A DNA stretch of 34,076 nucleotides from Fulvivirga sp. Its GTDB lineage: Bacteria > Bacteroidota > Bacteroidia > Cytophagales > Cyclobacteriaceae. Shown here in pieces: positions 26,801-33,715 of this stretch. The stretch lies in NCBI GenBank assembly GCA_028280565.1, contig JANQLQ010000106.1:1-34076 (forward strand). Direction: 5' to 3'. The first letter of the stretch is position 1; each line of letters begins with the position of its first letter. The translations under genes and the position numbers were made by a program. The notes under the pieces are model-generated. The model did no database searches. It saw only the letters and a program-made list of their open reading frames with translations, and was not told the DNA's origin.

Positions 26801-28376
26801 TGTGCACATAAACTACCTCAACACTGATTATACGTTCAACGGACGATTCTACATGGAAAAAAACAAGATCGGTTTTAGTAACATGAACCTATCGGACAGC
26901 CGGGACAACCTAGGCTACCTCGACGGCTTTATAAGCCATACCAACTTTAAAGATTTCTTTATGGACCTGTCAGGTTCAATTAACAAATTCATGGTGTTGA
27001 ATACTACTGCCAAAGACAATACACTATTTTACGGAACCGGCATAGCCACCGGCGACATCCGCTTTTACGGCCCGATCCAAAACATGGTGATCACCGCGGA
27101 TGCTACTACGGAAAGGGGTACTCGTATTTTTATACCGATCGGGAACACCGGGACGATCGAAAAAGAGGATTTCATCAATTTTGTGAGCTTGAGAGATTCT
27201 ACCAGCCAGGTCGATTTGCTGGACACGAGGGTCGACCTCAGGGGCTTGAATCTTGATTTCGACCTGCATATCACCCCGGAAGCATATTGCGAGATAATAT
27301 TCGACATTAAGGCCGGTGACATCATCCGGGGCAGGGGGAATGGAGACCTCACTTTGCAGATCGATACCAAGGGTGATTTTAATATGTTTGGTGATTATGT
27401 GATACAGGAAGGGGGGTATAATTTTACTCTTTACAACATCATCAACAAAGAATTCGAAATACTCCCGAACAGCAAGATCTCCTGGTACGGGGATCCTTAT
27501 GAAGGAGTGCTGGATATCGCGGCGTCTTATAACCAGGTAGCCACTTTTTTACCCCTGCTGGAGTCTATGGATAGCAGGGATTACAGCAGCACCCCGGAAT
27601 TACGCCGCAACTACCCGGTGCAGGTCTTACTGGATATTGATGGTCGGTTGTTATCGCCTGAAGTGGAATTTGATATCGTGGCTAAAAATCTCCCGAGGAA
27701 CATCCAAGGCCAAGTGGTCAACGAAGATGGAAGCATAACTACTACCGAAGGGATAGACCTTGAATTCCGGTTTATGGAATTTAAAAACAGCATCGATGAA
27801 CAAGAGCTCACCCGGCAGGTGTTCAGCCTCATTGTATTGCGGCGCTTCAGCCCATTACAATCTTTTAATACAGGGGGGTCCATCTCTAGTAGTGTGAGTG
27901 AGCTTTTATCCAACCAGCTCAGCTACTGGGTAACACAGGTAGACGAAAACCTAGAGATCGACCTGAACCTAGGAGCACTCGACCCGGAAGCCTTTAATAC
28001 CTTCCAGCTCAGGCTCTCATATACGTTTTTAGATGGTCGATTGCGTGTAACACGAGATGGCGGGTTCACAAACCAACAGAACAAAGCCGATGTGAATAGT
28101 ATTGCCGGCGATTGGACACTGGAATACCTGCTGACAGAAGATGGGAAATTCAAAGTAAAAATGTATAACCGGACCAACTTTAACCCCATCAATCCCAACG
28201 AAGAAACACAAAATACCATCACCACGGGTTTCAGCCTCATTCACACCCAAAGCTTTGATGAGATCAAGGAGCTTTTTCAAAAAAGCCGGTCGAAGGCGAT
28301 TGAGAAGCAAAAAAATGATCCTGTGCCCACCGTCAATAAAGAAGGAGCAGCCAAAAATGGTGACAAACCCAATTAA
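23805..28376 (+). CDS. tamB: TamB-like translocation and assembly module protein
   Basis: This very large protein (1523 residues) spans the periplasm and in the TAM family works with an Omp85 barrel in outer-membrane biogenesis or lipid transport. A single N-terminal anchor (about 10-32, ILWLLLSIFIMLALLAGIV) is followed by about 1000 residues of repeating beta-strand segments with few charges between the strands. The family-specific C-terminal TamB domain (DUF490) lies at about 1050-1480 (GNLSNPVIRGDGEIVDGGVHINYL, GDGDLTLQID-like GRGNGDLTLQID, GGYNFTLYN). The extreme C-terminus is a charged tail. The only start codon in frame is a TTG at 23805; the next ATG would remove half of the anchor. 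No Omp85 gene lies next to it. Confidence 0.9.
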   Translation: MAQVIKKRIVKTILWLLLSIFIMLALLAGIVQVPYVQTRLVGYLSDHLSELTGFSVSLTHVDIDWFDQVEIRGVEVVDPLGNPMINAPMIQVNYQLKVLFGDTDKALDNVYVANADVSLEKIRLNDSTITLNMTEFVRRLKALGKTKKGTSAPFSIGQVKLRNAVFRYNDVYKDSIDSGFDYSHFTVYGINGEFENLMAVADTFSVEVRSLQGKDSISSLQIDKMTSSFFYSSQAMKFNNLDLISGKTRIKDSVIFRYSTPADLSRFSARVRIEAYLNHSLLHSNELAEFVPYFKDMDEYYDITGNFNGRVSSFLFSNLDLRFGEGSVCRGKVRMVGLPYIDETSIDFDLVDSYAIITDLEKYLKKKTYNRLAPFDNIGFNAEFVGFLNDFVANGDFYTKYGRINSDINLKLDEDINKSYYKGALQMIDFNIGGYTENKIFQKVTLNGEIEGTGFTLEQANFELKGRIDSIGLNHYNYKNIQTDARFTKEFFEGFLNIDDPNLKMDLNGSIDIRGGIDFFNLRAQLDTAFLKPLNFTEDDFFIRSSLDVNAQGLKIDEILGSANFENTTIRRGEQQLDVGSLTVISDRDESIRNVFINSNLFRVDINGDFEFSNVYQDLKRLIFEYQLNLKNDAQALEDYYAQKKTDHPDYSLDYTVELKYIDPIAAVFVPGLHLSPNTKVEGNLTGGYTSILNIQSYIDTLQYNSDIFIHDDIQLNISKIADSTSVLAMAYVSSELQTLGGINTKDLFLEGIWNDKHIDFEFDINQVRYPNYARLTGAIDFLPNRTEIKFAPSDLHILDDKWVVEKNNLVAIEGREVSVRDLVVYHENQRISLNGTVSEDPAKNLTLVIDSLDIDNINSIIEKQLDGTLDGYVSISDYYEDLQLNSELDITRFTVNDFEVGDIRGENIWDGKKDRFDVNFYIQRLEEKALDIAGYYAPKLENGLQLEAQLNNTQLKTLEPFLESYFSQVEGSVKGFLKITGNLSNPVIRGDGEIVDGGVHINYLNTDYTFNGRFYMEKNKIGFSNMNLSDSRDNLGYLDGFISHTNFKDFFMDLSGSINKFMVLNTTAKDNTLFYGTGIATGDIRFYGPIQNMVITADATTERGTRIFIPIGNTGTIEKEDFINFVSLRDSTSQVDLLDTRVDLRGLNLDFDLHITPEAYCEIIFDIKAGDIIRGRGNGDLTLQIDTKGDFNMFGDYVIQEGGYNFTLYNIINKEFEILPNSKISWYGDPYEGVLDIAASYNQVATFLPLLESMDSRDYSSTPELRRNYPVQVLLDIDGRLLSPEVEFDIVAKNLPRNIQGQVVNEDGSITTTEGIDLEFRFMEFKNSIDEQELTRQVFSLIVLRRFSPLQSFNTGGSISSSVSELLSNQLSYWVTQVDENLEIDLNLGALDPEAFNTFQLRLSYTFLDGRLRVTRDGGFTNQQNKADVNSIAGDWTLEYLLTEDGKFKVKMYNRTNFNPINPNEETQNTITTGFSLIHTQSFDEIKELFQKSRSKAIEKQKNDPVPTVNKEGAAKNGDKPN

Positions 28377-28384
28377 TCACCTCC

Positions 28385-28429
28385 TCGATACACCGTGGTC
28401 TATGGCTATCAAAGTCCATGGTGTATCGA
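28385..28429 (+). promoter_or_regulatory. Stem-loop around the start codon of the DUF2279 gene
   Basis: A 14-bp stem with one G-T mismatch (28385-28398 tcgatacaccgtgg, 28416-28429 ccatggtgtatcga) encloses a 17-base loop. The likely ATG of the next gene (28402) lies in this loop. It begins nine bases after the TamB stop. Because it covers the start region it could hold back translation of the DUF2279 gene or mark a processing site between the two genes. It has no U-tract, so it is not an intrinsic terminator. Confidence 0.4.
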
Positions 28430-29328
28430 TTGTCGGCCATTTACGGCCCTTCCCTGGCATAACATCCATCTTCCTTGTTTTGCTATTCGCTCTTTCCTTC
28501 TTATCTAATGCCCAGCCCCAAGCGCCTGATAGCCTTAAAAACAAACGGCTAAAACCCGTGTTGATCGCCGCAGGAGCCACCTACGCCACCGCACTGGTAG
28601 GGCTCAACAGCCTGTGGTATGCCGATTTTGAACGGCAGTCCTTTCACTTTTTTAATGACAACAGTGAGTGGAAACAGATGGATAAGGTCGGGCATTTTTA
28701 CGCAGCCTTTCAAATTAGCCATTCCAGCTACAGGTTACTCAGGTGGTCAGGTCTTTCTGAAAACAAGGCTTTGCTATGGGGTACTGTTTCTAGCTTCCTA
28801 GCACTCACTCCCATAGAAGTTTTTGACGGTTTTTCCAGCGGGTACGGGGCTTCTATCGGCGATATGGCTGCCAACACGTTGGGAGGTATGGCCTACTACG
28901 TCCAAAAAAAAGCTTGGAATGAAATACGGATCCATCCCAAATTCTATTTTCGCAGGTCAGGGTATGCTCCGCTAAGGCCCGAGCTTTTGGGATCAAGCCT
29001 TAGGGAAGAGCTTATAAAAGACTATAATGCGCAAGAGTATTGGCTCTCCTTTGACCTTTCCAAGTTCAATGATAAAATCCCGAAATGGTTGAACGTCTCA
29101 GTGGGGTATGGCGCCAGTGGTATGGTCTTCGCCGAGGACCGGTCCAACCTACAAAACGGTTATGAACCACGCAGGCATTATTTTATTGGGTTTGACCTAG
29201 ACCTACATGAATATAAGAGCCGGTCCAAACTCGTCAATACCCTTGTTTTTATAGTCAATATGGTAAGAATACCCTCCCCCGCCCTAGAGATGAGTAGCGG
29301 AGAATTAAAATTCCATTTCATCTACTAG
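28402..29328 (+). CDS. DUF2279 family exported protein
   Basis: This protein of 308 residues is a member of the DUF2279 group, predicted periplasmic or envelope proteins of Bacteroidota without assigned role. The ATG at 28402 gives MAIKVHGVSIVGHLRPFPG and then the hydrophobic signal SIFLVLLFALSFLSNAQ; an ATG at 28357 inside tamB would add 15 residues. Family hallmarks are DKVGHFYAAFQISHSSYRLLRWSG, LTPIEVFDGFSSGYGASIGDMAAN, PELLGSSLREELIKDYNAQEYWLS and IPKWLNVSVGYGASGMVFAE. Glycine- and serine-rich helices in the middle suggest a membrane-embedded segment. It follows tamB by only 25 bases and probably shares its transcript, which would make it a candidate helper in outer-membrane assembly. That is inference. 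Confidence 0.85.
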   Translation: MAIKVHGVSIVGHLRPFPGITSIFLVLLFALSFLSNAQPQAPDSLKNKRLKPVLIAAGATYATALVGLNSLWYADFERQSFHFFNDNSEWKQMDKVGHFYAAFQISHSSYRLLRWSGLSENKALLWGTVSSFLALTPIEVFDGFSSGYGASIGDMAANTLGGMAYYVQKKAWNEIRIHPKFYFRRSGYAPLRPELLGSSLREELIKDYNAQEYWLSFDLSKFNDKIPKWLNVSVGYGASGMVFAEDRSNLQNGYEPRRHYFIGFDLDLHEYKSRSKLVNTLVFIVNMVRIPSPALEMSSGELKFHFIY

Positions 29329-29379
29329 ATGAAAGGATTTTTTTATAACTTACTGAAGTACACCTTAAAAACACACATC

Positions 29380-29781
29380 ATGGACCTAAATTCATTTATG
29401 AAAAGCTATGCGGAGGAGATAGGCGGTACCTACTCTGAATACGACAGCTCTACATCCATTATTATTGTCCCATTGGCTGATGAAAGGTTCCAGACCGTTC
29501 TCGGCAAGCTTAAGAACAGTAAACGCTTCAATAGCAGGTTAGGCATAGAGTTCACATCAAAAGTGGGTGAATTTAGTGCAGCAATAGATACCAAGCTCCT
29601 CTTAGAAGAGAATGCTAACCTGAATCATGCTAAGTTCGTGATCATTGATAATATCATCCACGTAGAGGCAGCATCATTTGTAGAAACCGTTACGGAAGAG
29701 ATCATCAAAGAGATCATACAAGAGGTAGCCAATGTAGCGGATGAATATGAATTAAAACTCACAGGTGTAGACGTACATTAA
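29380..29781 (+). CDS. Small conserved-looking protein of unknown function
   Basis: This 133-residue soluble protein starts best at ATG 29380 (MDLNSFMKSYAEEIGG). An ATG at 29329, directly behind the previous stop, would add 17 residues. It has an alpha/beta pattern: an N-terminal helix, strands (SIIIVPLADERFQTVLGKL, AKFVIIDNIIHVEAASF) and a C-terminal helix ETVTEEIIKEIIQEVANVADEYEL. It has no signal peptide, membrane segment or catalytic motif. The layout recalls small YbjN-like chaperone folds, but I do not recognise the family. It follows the DUF2279 gene within about 50 bases and may be the last gene of the tamB transcript. Confidence 0.7.
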   Translation: MDLNSFMKSYAEEIGGTYSEYDSSTSIIIVPLADERFQTVLGKLKNSKRFNSRLGIEFTSKVGEFSAAIDTKLLLEENANLNHAKFVIIDNIIHVEAASFVETVTEEIIKEIIQEVANVADEYELKLTGVDVH

Positions 29782-29846
29782 AATGGCATAACATTTACTA
29801 AACCTATTTGATCTTTTTGACAATTAGGTCATTATTAAAAAACAAC

Positions 29847-29854
29847 TAGATTTG
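29847..29854 (+). promoter_or_regulatory. Bacteroidota-type -7 element of the RNase P RNA gene
   Basis: TAGATTTG fits the TAnnTTTG -7 consensus of the main Bacteroidota sigma factor. It ends six bases before the presumed 5' end of the RNase P RNA at about 29860. A TTTG 27 bases upstream (29816-29819) could serve as the -33 element, although the spacing is long. Confidence 0.5.
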
Positions 29855-29859
29855 CACTT

Positions 29860-30303
29860 GCAAGCTGCCTTATCGCTCCCACGGTAATTTACGGTGGGGG
29901 AGGAAAGTCCGGGCAACAAAGAGCATCGTACTTCCTAACGGGAAGGTCTCCTGCGTTGATGACCAGTGTGGGAGAACAGACAGTGCCACAGAAAACAAAC
30001 TACCGATGCCGGGTAGGAGATGGAAAATGGGAAACCTATTCTATTGACTTGCTGGCAGGTAAAGGTGAAAAGGTGAGGTAAGAGCTCACCGCCTACATGG
30101 TGACATGGAGGGCAGGGTAAACCTTACGAGTTGAAAGACCAAATATGCCACGCTTTTGCTTAGGGCAATGAAGGGTTGCTCGTCCAAACTTTGACAGTAA
30201 CGTGGTGGGTAGGTCGATGGACCTTGGTGGCGACGCCAAGGCTAGATAAATGATAAGGGTCCCGGTAGCTACCGGGAATACAGAACCCGGCTTATAAGCT
30301 TGT
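29860..30303 (+). ncRNA. rnpB: RNase P RNA, bacterial class A type
   Basis: This is the catalytic RNA of RNase P, which removes 5' leaders from pre-tRNAs. The conserved sequences are all visible in order: the GAGGAAAGTCCGGGC segment (about 29900-29915), the ACAGACAGTGCCACAGAAA segment (about 29975-29995), the AAGGGTTGCTCGTCC region and the GATAAATGATAAGGGTCCCGG and ACAGAACCCGGCTTAT block at the end (near 30280-30294). The P1 helix is formed by caagct (29861-29866) with agcttg (30297-30302). The length of about 444 nucleotides is large for the class but normal for Bacteroidota, which carry extra helices. It has its own promoter element and terminator and is not part of an operon. Confidence 0.96.
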
Positions 30304-30316
30304 TATTTTAAAATTT

Positions 30317-30355
30317 ATCCGTCAGCGATGGTAATTACACGCTGCCGGATTTTTT
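30317..30355 (+). terminator. Rho-independent terminator of rnpB
   Basis: An 11-bp stem with one mismatch (30317-30327 atccgtcagcg, 30340-30350 cgctgccggat) is followed by a run of T (30350-30355). It lies 14 bases behind the mature 3' end and 25 bases before the next ATG. The regulator gene that follows may therefore depend on read-through or on a promoter inside this stretch. Confidence 0.85.
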
Positions 30356-30379
30356 ATGGTAGAATAAAACTGTAGATCT

Positions 30380-31543
30380 ATGCCCAAAATCCTGATCGTT
30401 GACGACGAACAAAGCATCCGGGACACCCTAAAAGAGATCCTTGAATATGAAAAATACGAGGTGAGTGAAGCCAAGAATGGTGAAGAAGGCCTCAAAATGC
30501 TGAACAAGGAAAAATTTGATGTGGCACTGTGTGACATTAAAATGCCCAAAATGGACGGGCTGGAAGTCTTAGAAAAGTCCGTGGAACAAGGCATTGATAC
30601 CCAGTTTATCATGATCAGCGCACACGGTACCATTGAAACGGCCGTGGAAGCTACGAAAAAGGGGGCATACGACTTCATTCAGAAGCCACCGGACCTCAAC
30701 CGGCTATTGGTCACGCTCAGAAATGCCCTCGATAAGGGCTCCTTGGTAAATGAGACCCGGGTACTCAAAAAGAAAGTATCGAAAGCCTATGATATCGTAG
30801 GAGAATCAGGCGCCATTCAAATGGTGAAAGAAACGATCGAAAAGGTAGCTCCTACCGATGCGAGGGTATTGATAACAGGAGAAAATGGTACTGGGAAAGA
30901 GCTTGTGGCCCGCCAGATCCATGAGAAAAGTAATCGTTCGAAAGGTGCTATGGTAGAAGTGAACTGTGCCGCCATACCGTCAGAGCTTATCGAAAGCGAA
31001 TTATTCGGTCATGAAAAAGGTTCTTTTACCTCGGCCGTCAAACAACGCATCGGGAAGTTCGAACAAGCCAATGAAGGCACCCTCTTCCTGGATGAGATAG
31101 GTGACATGAGCCTGTCGGCACAAGCTAAGGTACTGCGCGCTTTGCAAGAAAACAGGATCACCCGGGTAGGTGGCGATAAAGATATACGTGTAAACGTGCG
31201 CGTGGTAGCCGCTACTAACAAAAATCTAAAAGAAGCAATCGAGGAAAATAAATTCCGGGAAGACCTCTATCACCGGCTAAGTGTTATTTTAATAAAGGTG
31301 CCCCCGCTGCGTGATAGGAGTGACGATATACCCATACTGGTGAATAAATTCCTTTCGGATATCGCTGCAGAATATGGCACAAAAACCAAAGAAATTCATA
31401 CCGAAGCTGTGCAATTGTTACAGAAACATTCATGGACTGGTAATATTAGGGAATTAAGAAATGTAGTAGAACGCTTAGTGATCATGAGCGGCGCCGAGAT
31501 CACGACAGAAGATGTGGTCAAAAACACCGACATTTCAGCGTAA
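30380..31543 (+). CDS. Sigma-54 type response regulator lacking a DNA-binding domain
   Basis: This 387-residue NtrC-family regulator has a receiver (phosphoacceptor Asp52 in LCDIKMP, Lys102 in QKPP) and a complete AAA+ domain. The AAA+ motifs are Walker A GENGTGKE (167-174), Walker B TLFLDEIGD and GSFTSA (214-219) in place of GAFTGA. The chain ends shortly after WTGNIRELRNVVERLVIM with ITTEDVVKNTDISA, so the usual Fis-type helix-turn-helix is absent. The absence is real: there is an in-frame stop at 31541-31543, and the following bases do not encode an HTH. Such proteins either activate sigma-54 from solution or serve another role. No kinase gene is adjacent. It is separated from rnpB by a terminator. 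Confidence 0.92.
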   Translation: MPKILIVDDEQSIRDTLKEILEYEKYEVSEAKNGEEGLKMLNKEKFDVALCDIKMPKMDGLEVLEKSVEQGIDTQFIMISAHGTIETAVEATKKGAYDFIQKPPDLNRLLVTLRNALDKGSLVNETRVLKKKVSKAYDIVGESGAIQMVKETIEKVAPTDARVLITGENGTGKELVARQIHEKSNRSKGAMVEVNCAAIPSELIESELFGHEKGSFTSAVKQRIGKFEQANEGTLFLDEIGDMSLSAQAKVLRALQENRITRVGGDKDIRVNVRVVAATNKNLKEAIEENKFREDLYHRLSVILIKVPPLRDRSDDIPILVNKFLSDIAAEYGTKTKEIHTEAVQLLQKHSWTGNIRELRNVVERLVIMSGAEITTEDVVKNTDISA

Positions 31544-31558
31544 TAGTGGCTTTGTGCC

Positions 31559-31699
31559 CTAGCAGTTTTCTTTTTCGATAGTGACTATTTCCTTTTTGGA
31601 ATCATGCTTAGTGTAAGTTGGACATGTATACGTGGCACAAGAAGCCATGCCGAAAAGTACCAACAAAAAAATCGATAGCCTTAATTTCATACTCATCAT
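31559..31699 (-). CDS. Very small lipoprotein, 46 residues
   Basis: The frame starts with ATGATGAGTATG at 31699, so three start codons are possible; all give the same signal. The sequence has a short basic start, the hydrophobic core LRLSIFLLVLFGM and a good lipobox GMASC with Cys21. The mature part is ATYTCPTYTKHDSKKEIVTIEKENC, with two further cysteines. Small Bacteroidota lipoproteins with a CATYTCPTYxK start are familiar from gliding and secretion related loci, but I cannot tie this one to a system. It is convergent with the regulator gene (15 bases apart). Confidence 0.65.
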   Translation of the reverse strand: MMSMKLRLSIFLLVLFGMASCATYTCPTYTKHDSKKEIVTIEKENC

Positions 31700-31763
31700 A
31701 CTAATAGGTTAAAAAAATCAGTTTTGTAGAATAAAATACCAATACTTATAACTAGGTAACCGC

Positions 31764-32753
31764 TTAGATCAATAGGTTGCATCCTCGTATATCCGAATTA
31801 TCGAATCTTCCCAATATTTCAAAGCTTCCATCGTCCTCTACCCTACCTAGGTCCTGTGTTTCAATGAACGCACAGGAGTGAACGTTAGCCAAGTCTACAA
31901 CATTTATGCCACCGGTCCGGTGCTGAGTACTAAGGTCTAACGGATCATTAGGGTCTCTTAGTATAATTTTCATCCAGGGAGGTGAAAAAAATCTCCCCTC
32001 TCCGTTTGAATATGCCTGTGATAGCAATTCGGTCATACCATATTCAGAATGCACTTGATTGACCTTAAACGCGCTTTTTAGCTGGTTATGGAGGTCTTCA
32101 CGGACCCTCTCTTTCCGCCTGCCTTTCATCCCCCCCGTCTCCATGACCACCACACCGGATAGGTCGGGAGCATATTGCTCAGCCAAGTCCAGCAAGGCAT
32201 AGGTTACACCACAAAGAATTATCCCATTTTGGGAATCACGTCTAAGGAATGAGATTTTTTCTACCAGTTCATCGTAGTTATGTAGGTAAAAACCAGCGAG
32301 TTCCGACTCACTACTCGTTATGAAATGCTGGGCCATGGCTACTAAAGACGAGCCACCTCTCTCGAGGTATGAGGGCAGTAAAAATAAAAAATGGAACTGG
32401 TCTAACGCCCCGTAAAAGCGTGAAAATATCCGGGTGGCGACCTCCAGGTAAAAAGCATTGTCTTTTACATGATGCTTGCTGGTGACCATACCGGTGGTGC
32501 CGCTGCTCTCGTATATTTTCTCAGCCTTCCAACTTCCCGTTTTTATGGCGTGTCTTTTATAGAAAGAGATAGGCAAAAAAGGAATTTCTTTGACAGAGGT
32601 AATATTAGGGGGCCGTATCCCTAGCTGGCAGATATATTCTTTATAGATAAGATTATGTTGCGCCTGGTGATGGAAAACAGTAAGGGCAAGCTCTTCGAAA
32701 GTGTCGGCATTCAGCCGGAATAGTTTTTGCTTAAAACTTTTAAAAGAGAACAA
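31764..32753 (-). CDS. LuxE/PaaK-like acyl-activating protein
   Basis: This 329-residue protein belongs to the adenylate-forming group related to LuxE (acyl-protein synthetase) and PaaK. It has the phosphate-binding loop YESSGTTGM (81-89) and the mid-chain adenylation motif HSEYGMTELLSQAY (about 233-246), where Tyr-Gly-Met-Thr-Glu contacts the adenylate. The hinge region near the end contains GRVEDDGSFEILGRFDNSDIRGCNLL. The C-terminal lid domain of full PaaK proteins is missing, as in LuxE. It would activate a carboxylic acid as acyl-AMP and may pass it to a protein or thiol. No reductase (LuxC) lies nearby, so light production is not suggested. Its start lies 27 bases from the divergent lipoprotein gene. 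Confidence 0.87.
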   Translation of the reverse strand: MFSFKSFKQKLFRLNADTFEELALTVFHHQAQHNLIYKEYICQLGIRPPNITSVKEIPFLPISFYKRHAIKTGSWKAEKIYESSGTTGMVTSKHHVKDNAFYLEVATRIFSRFYGALDQFHFLFLLPSYLERGGSSLVAMAQHFITSSESELAGFYLHNYDELVEKISFLRRDSQNGIILCGVTYALLDLAEQYAPDLSGVVVMETGGMKGRRKERVREDLHNQLKSAFKVNQVHSEYGMTELLSQAYSNGEGRFFSPPWMKIILRDPNDPLDLSTQHRTGGINVVDLANVHSCAFIETQDLGRVEDDGSFEILGRFDNSDIRGCNLLI

Positions 32754-32765
32754 TCGTTAATTCTT

Positions 32766-32773
32766 TATATTTG
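32766..32773 (+). promoter_or_regulatory. Possible -7 element directly before the acidic lipoprotein gene
   Basis: TATATTTG matches TAnnTTTG and ends seven bases before the ATG at 32781. The transcript would then be leaderless or nearly so. A TTTG exists at 32726-32729, but the 36-base spacing is too long, so the -33 box is not supported. Confidence 0.3.
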
Positions 32774-32780
32774 AAAGTAC

Positions 32781-33611
32781 ATGATGATGAAAAACAGACT
32801 GAAGATAACGACTTTAGGGATACTATCCCTTTCCTTTGCCGGCCTAATGTTATCATCGTGCTTTGATGACCCGGAGTTCCCTGATGAGCCTAGGATCACC
32901 TTTGAAAGCCTCAGGTACGTCAGCCAGGCTACCAGTGGATCAATTTTCGACAGTTTGATCCTTACCATAGCCTTCGAAGATGGGGACGGCGACCTAGGGC
33001 TAGACAACGATGAAAACGACGCTCCTTACAATCCCAGGCATTACTTCAGTAATAAAACCGGGACTTTCCTAAATCGGCAAACGGAAAGCCCCGCAGATGT
33101 ACTTGTATTATCGAATAGAGCAGAAATAGATACGTTGCCCGAATTTAACCCTGATATTGATGGTTGTCTCTTTTGGGTGGTCGAGCCGACGGATTTAGAG
33201 GTAGTGGATGTCACCACAGGGGACAGAGCACCATTAAATGACACCGTGTATTATCAACTGAACGAAAGGCATAACAATATCTACGTTCGATTCTTTACGG
33301 ACGGTGCCAATGATCAACCGGAAGACGGTGAGATAGATGAAGCTACAGAAGAGGTCAACTTCCGAACCATCAACCTCCCCCAATGCGACCCGGGTTACGA
33401 TGGGCGTTTCCCTATTCTTAGCGATGACCTAAACGAGTCATCGGCGCTAGAAGGTACCATCCAGTATTCTATGGTACAGGCCGGGCCGTTTTCAGATGAG
33501 AGTTTCTTTGGCAACCGCTTAACAAAACTCAGGATTTATATTTTGGACAGGGCAGGTAACCGAAGCAACATTGTCGAAACCGAGCCTTTTCGGTTATCGG
33601 ATATCAATTGA
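32781..33611 (+). CDS. Acidic lipoprotein of unknown function
   Basis: This 276-residue lipoprotein has lipobox LSSC (Cys27) followed by FDDPEFPDEP, an acidic segment like the surface-export signals of Bacteroidota lipoproteins. The mature part is very acidic and strand-rich, with DGDGDLGLDNDENDAP near residues 70-85, which would bind calcium-like ions. The start has three tandem ATG codons; I take the first. Segments such as FESLRYVSQATSGSIFDSLILTIAFEDGDGDLGL, FWVVEPTDLEVVDV and LRIYILDRAGNRSNIVETEPF recall a beta-sandwich or cadherin-like fold. I recognise no named family. It is transcribed alone, divergent from the LuxE-like gene and followed by repeat DNA. Confidence 0.8.
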   Translation: MMMKNRLKITTLGILSLSFAGLMLSSCFDDPEFPDEPRITFESLRYVSQATSGSIFDSLILTIAFEDGDGDLGLDNDENDAPYNPRHYFSNKTGTFLNRQTESPADVLVLSNRAEIDTLPEFNPDIDGCLFWVVEPTDLEVVDVTTGDRAPLNDTVYYQLNERHNNIYVRFFTDGANDQPEDGEIDEATEEVNFRTINLPQCDPGYDGRFPILSDDLNESSALEGTIQYSMVQAGPFSDESFFGNRLTKLRIYILDRAGNRSNIVETEPFRLSDIN

Positions 33612-33715
33612 TTTTTTTGTTAGGCTTTCATTGGTCTATATACCGGCAGCCTGGAAATAAGGTGCTTCGGCTCGAATAAAGCTAAGCCTGGTTTCACTGA
33701 TGCAACATAAGTAGA

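Noticed and set aside
29329-29379. Earlier ATG for the small unknown protein
   Set aside because: The extra 17 residues (MKGFFYNLLKYTLKTHI) do not look like a signal peptide and the ATG at 29380 starts a typical soluble domain; the choice is not certain.
31764-32753. LuxE-like gene as evidence of bioluminescence
   Set aside because: No luxA, luxB, luxC or luxD homologues are nearby; LuxE/PaaK-like proteins without light production are common in Bacteroidota.
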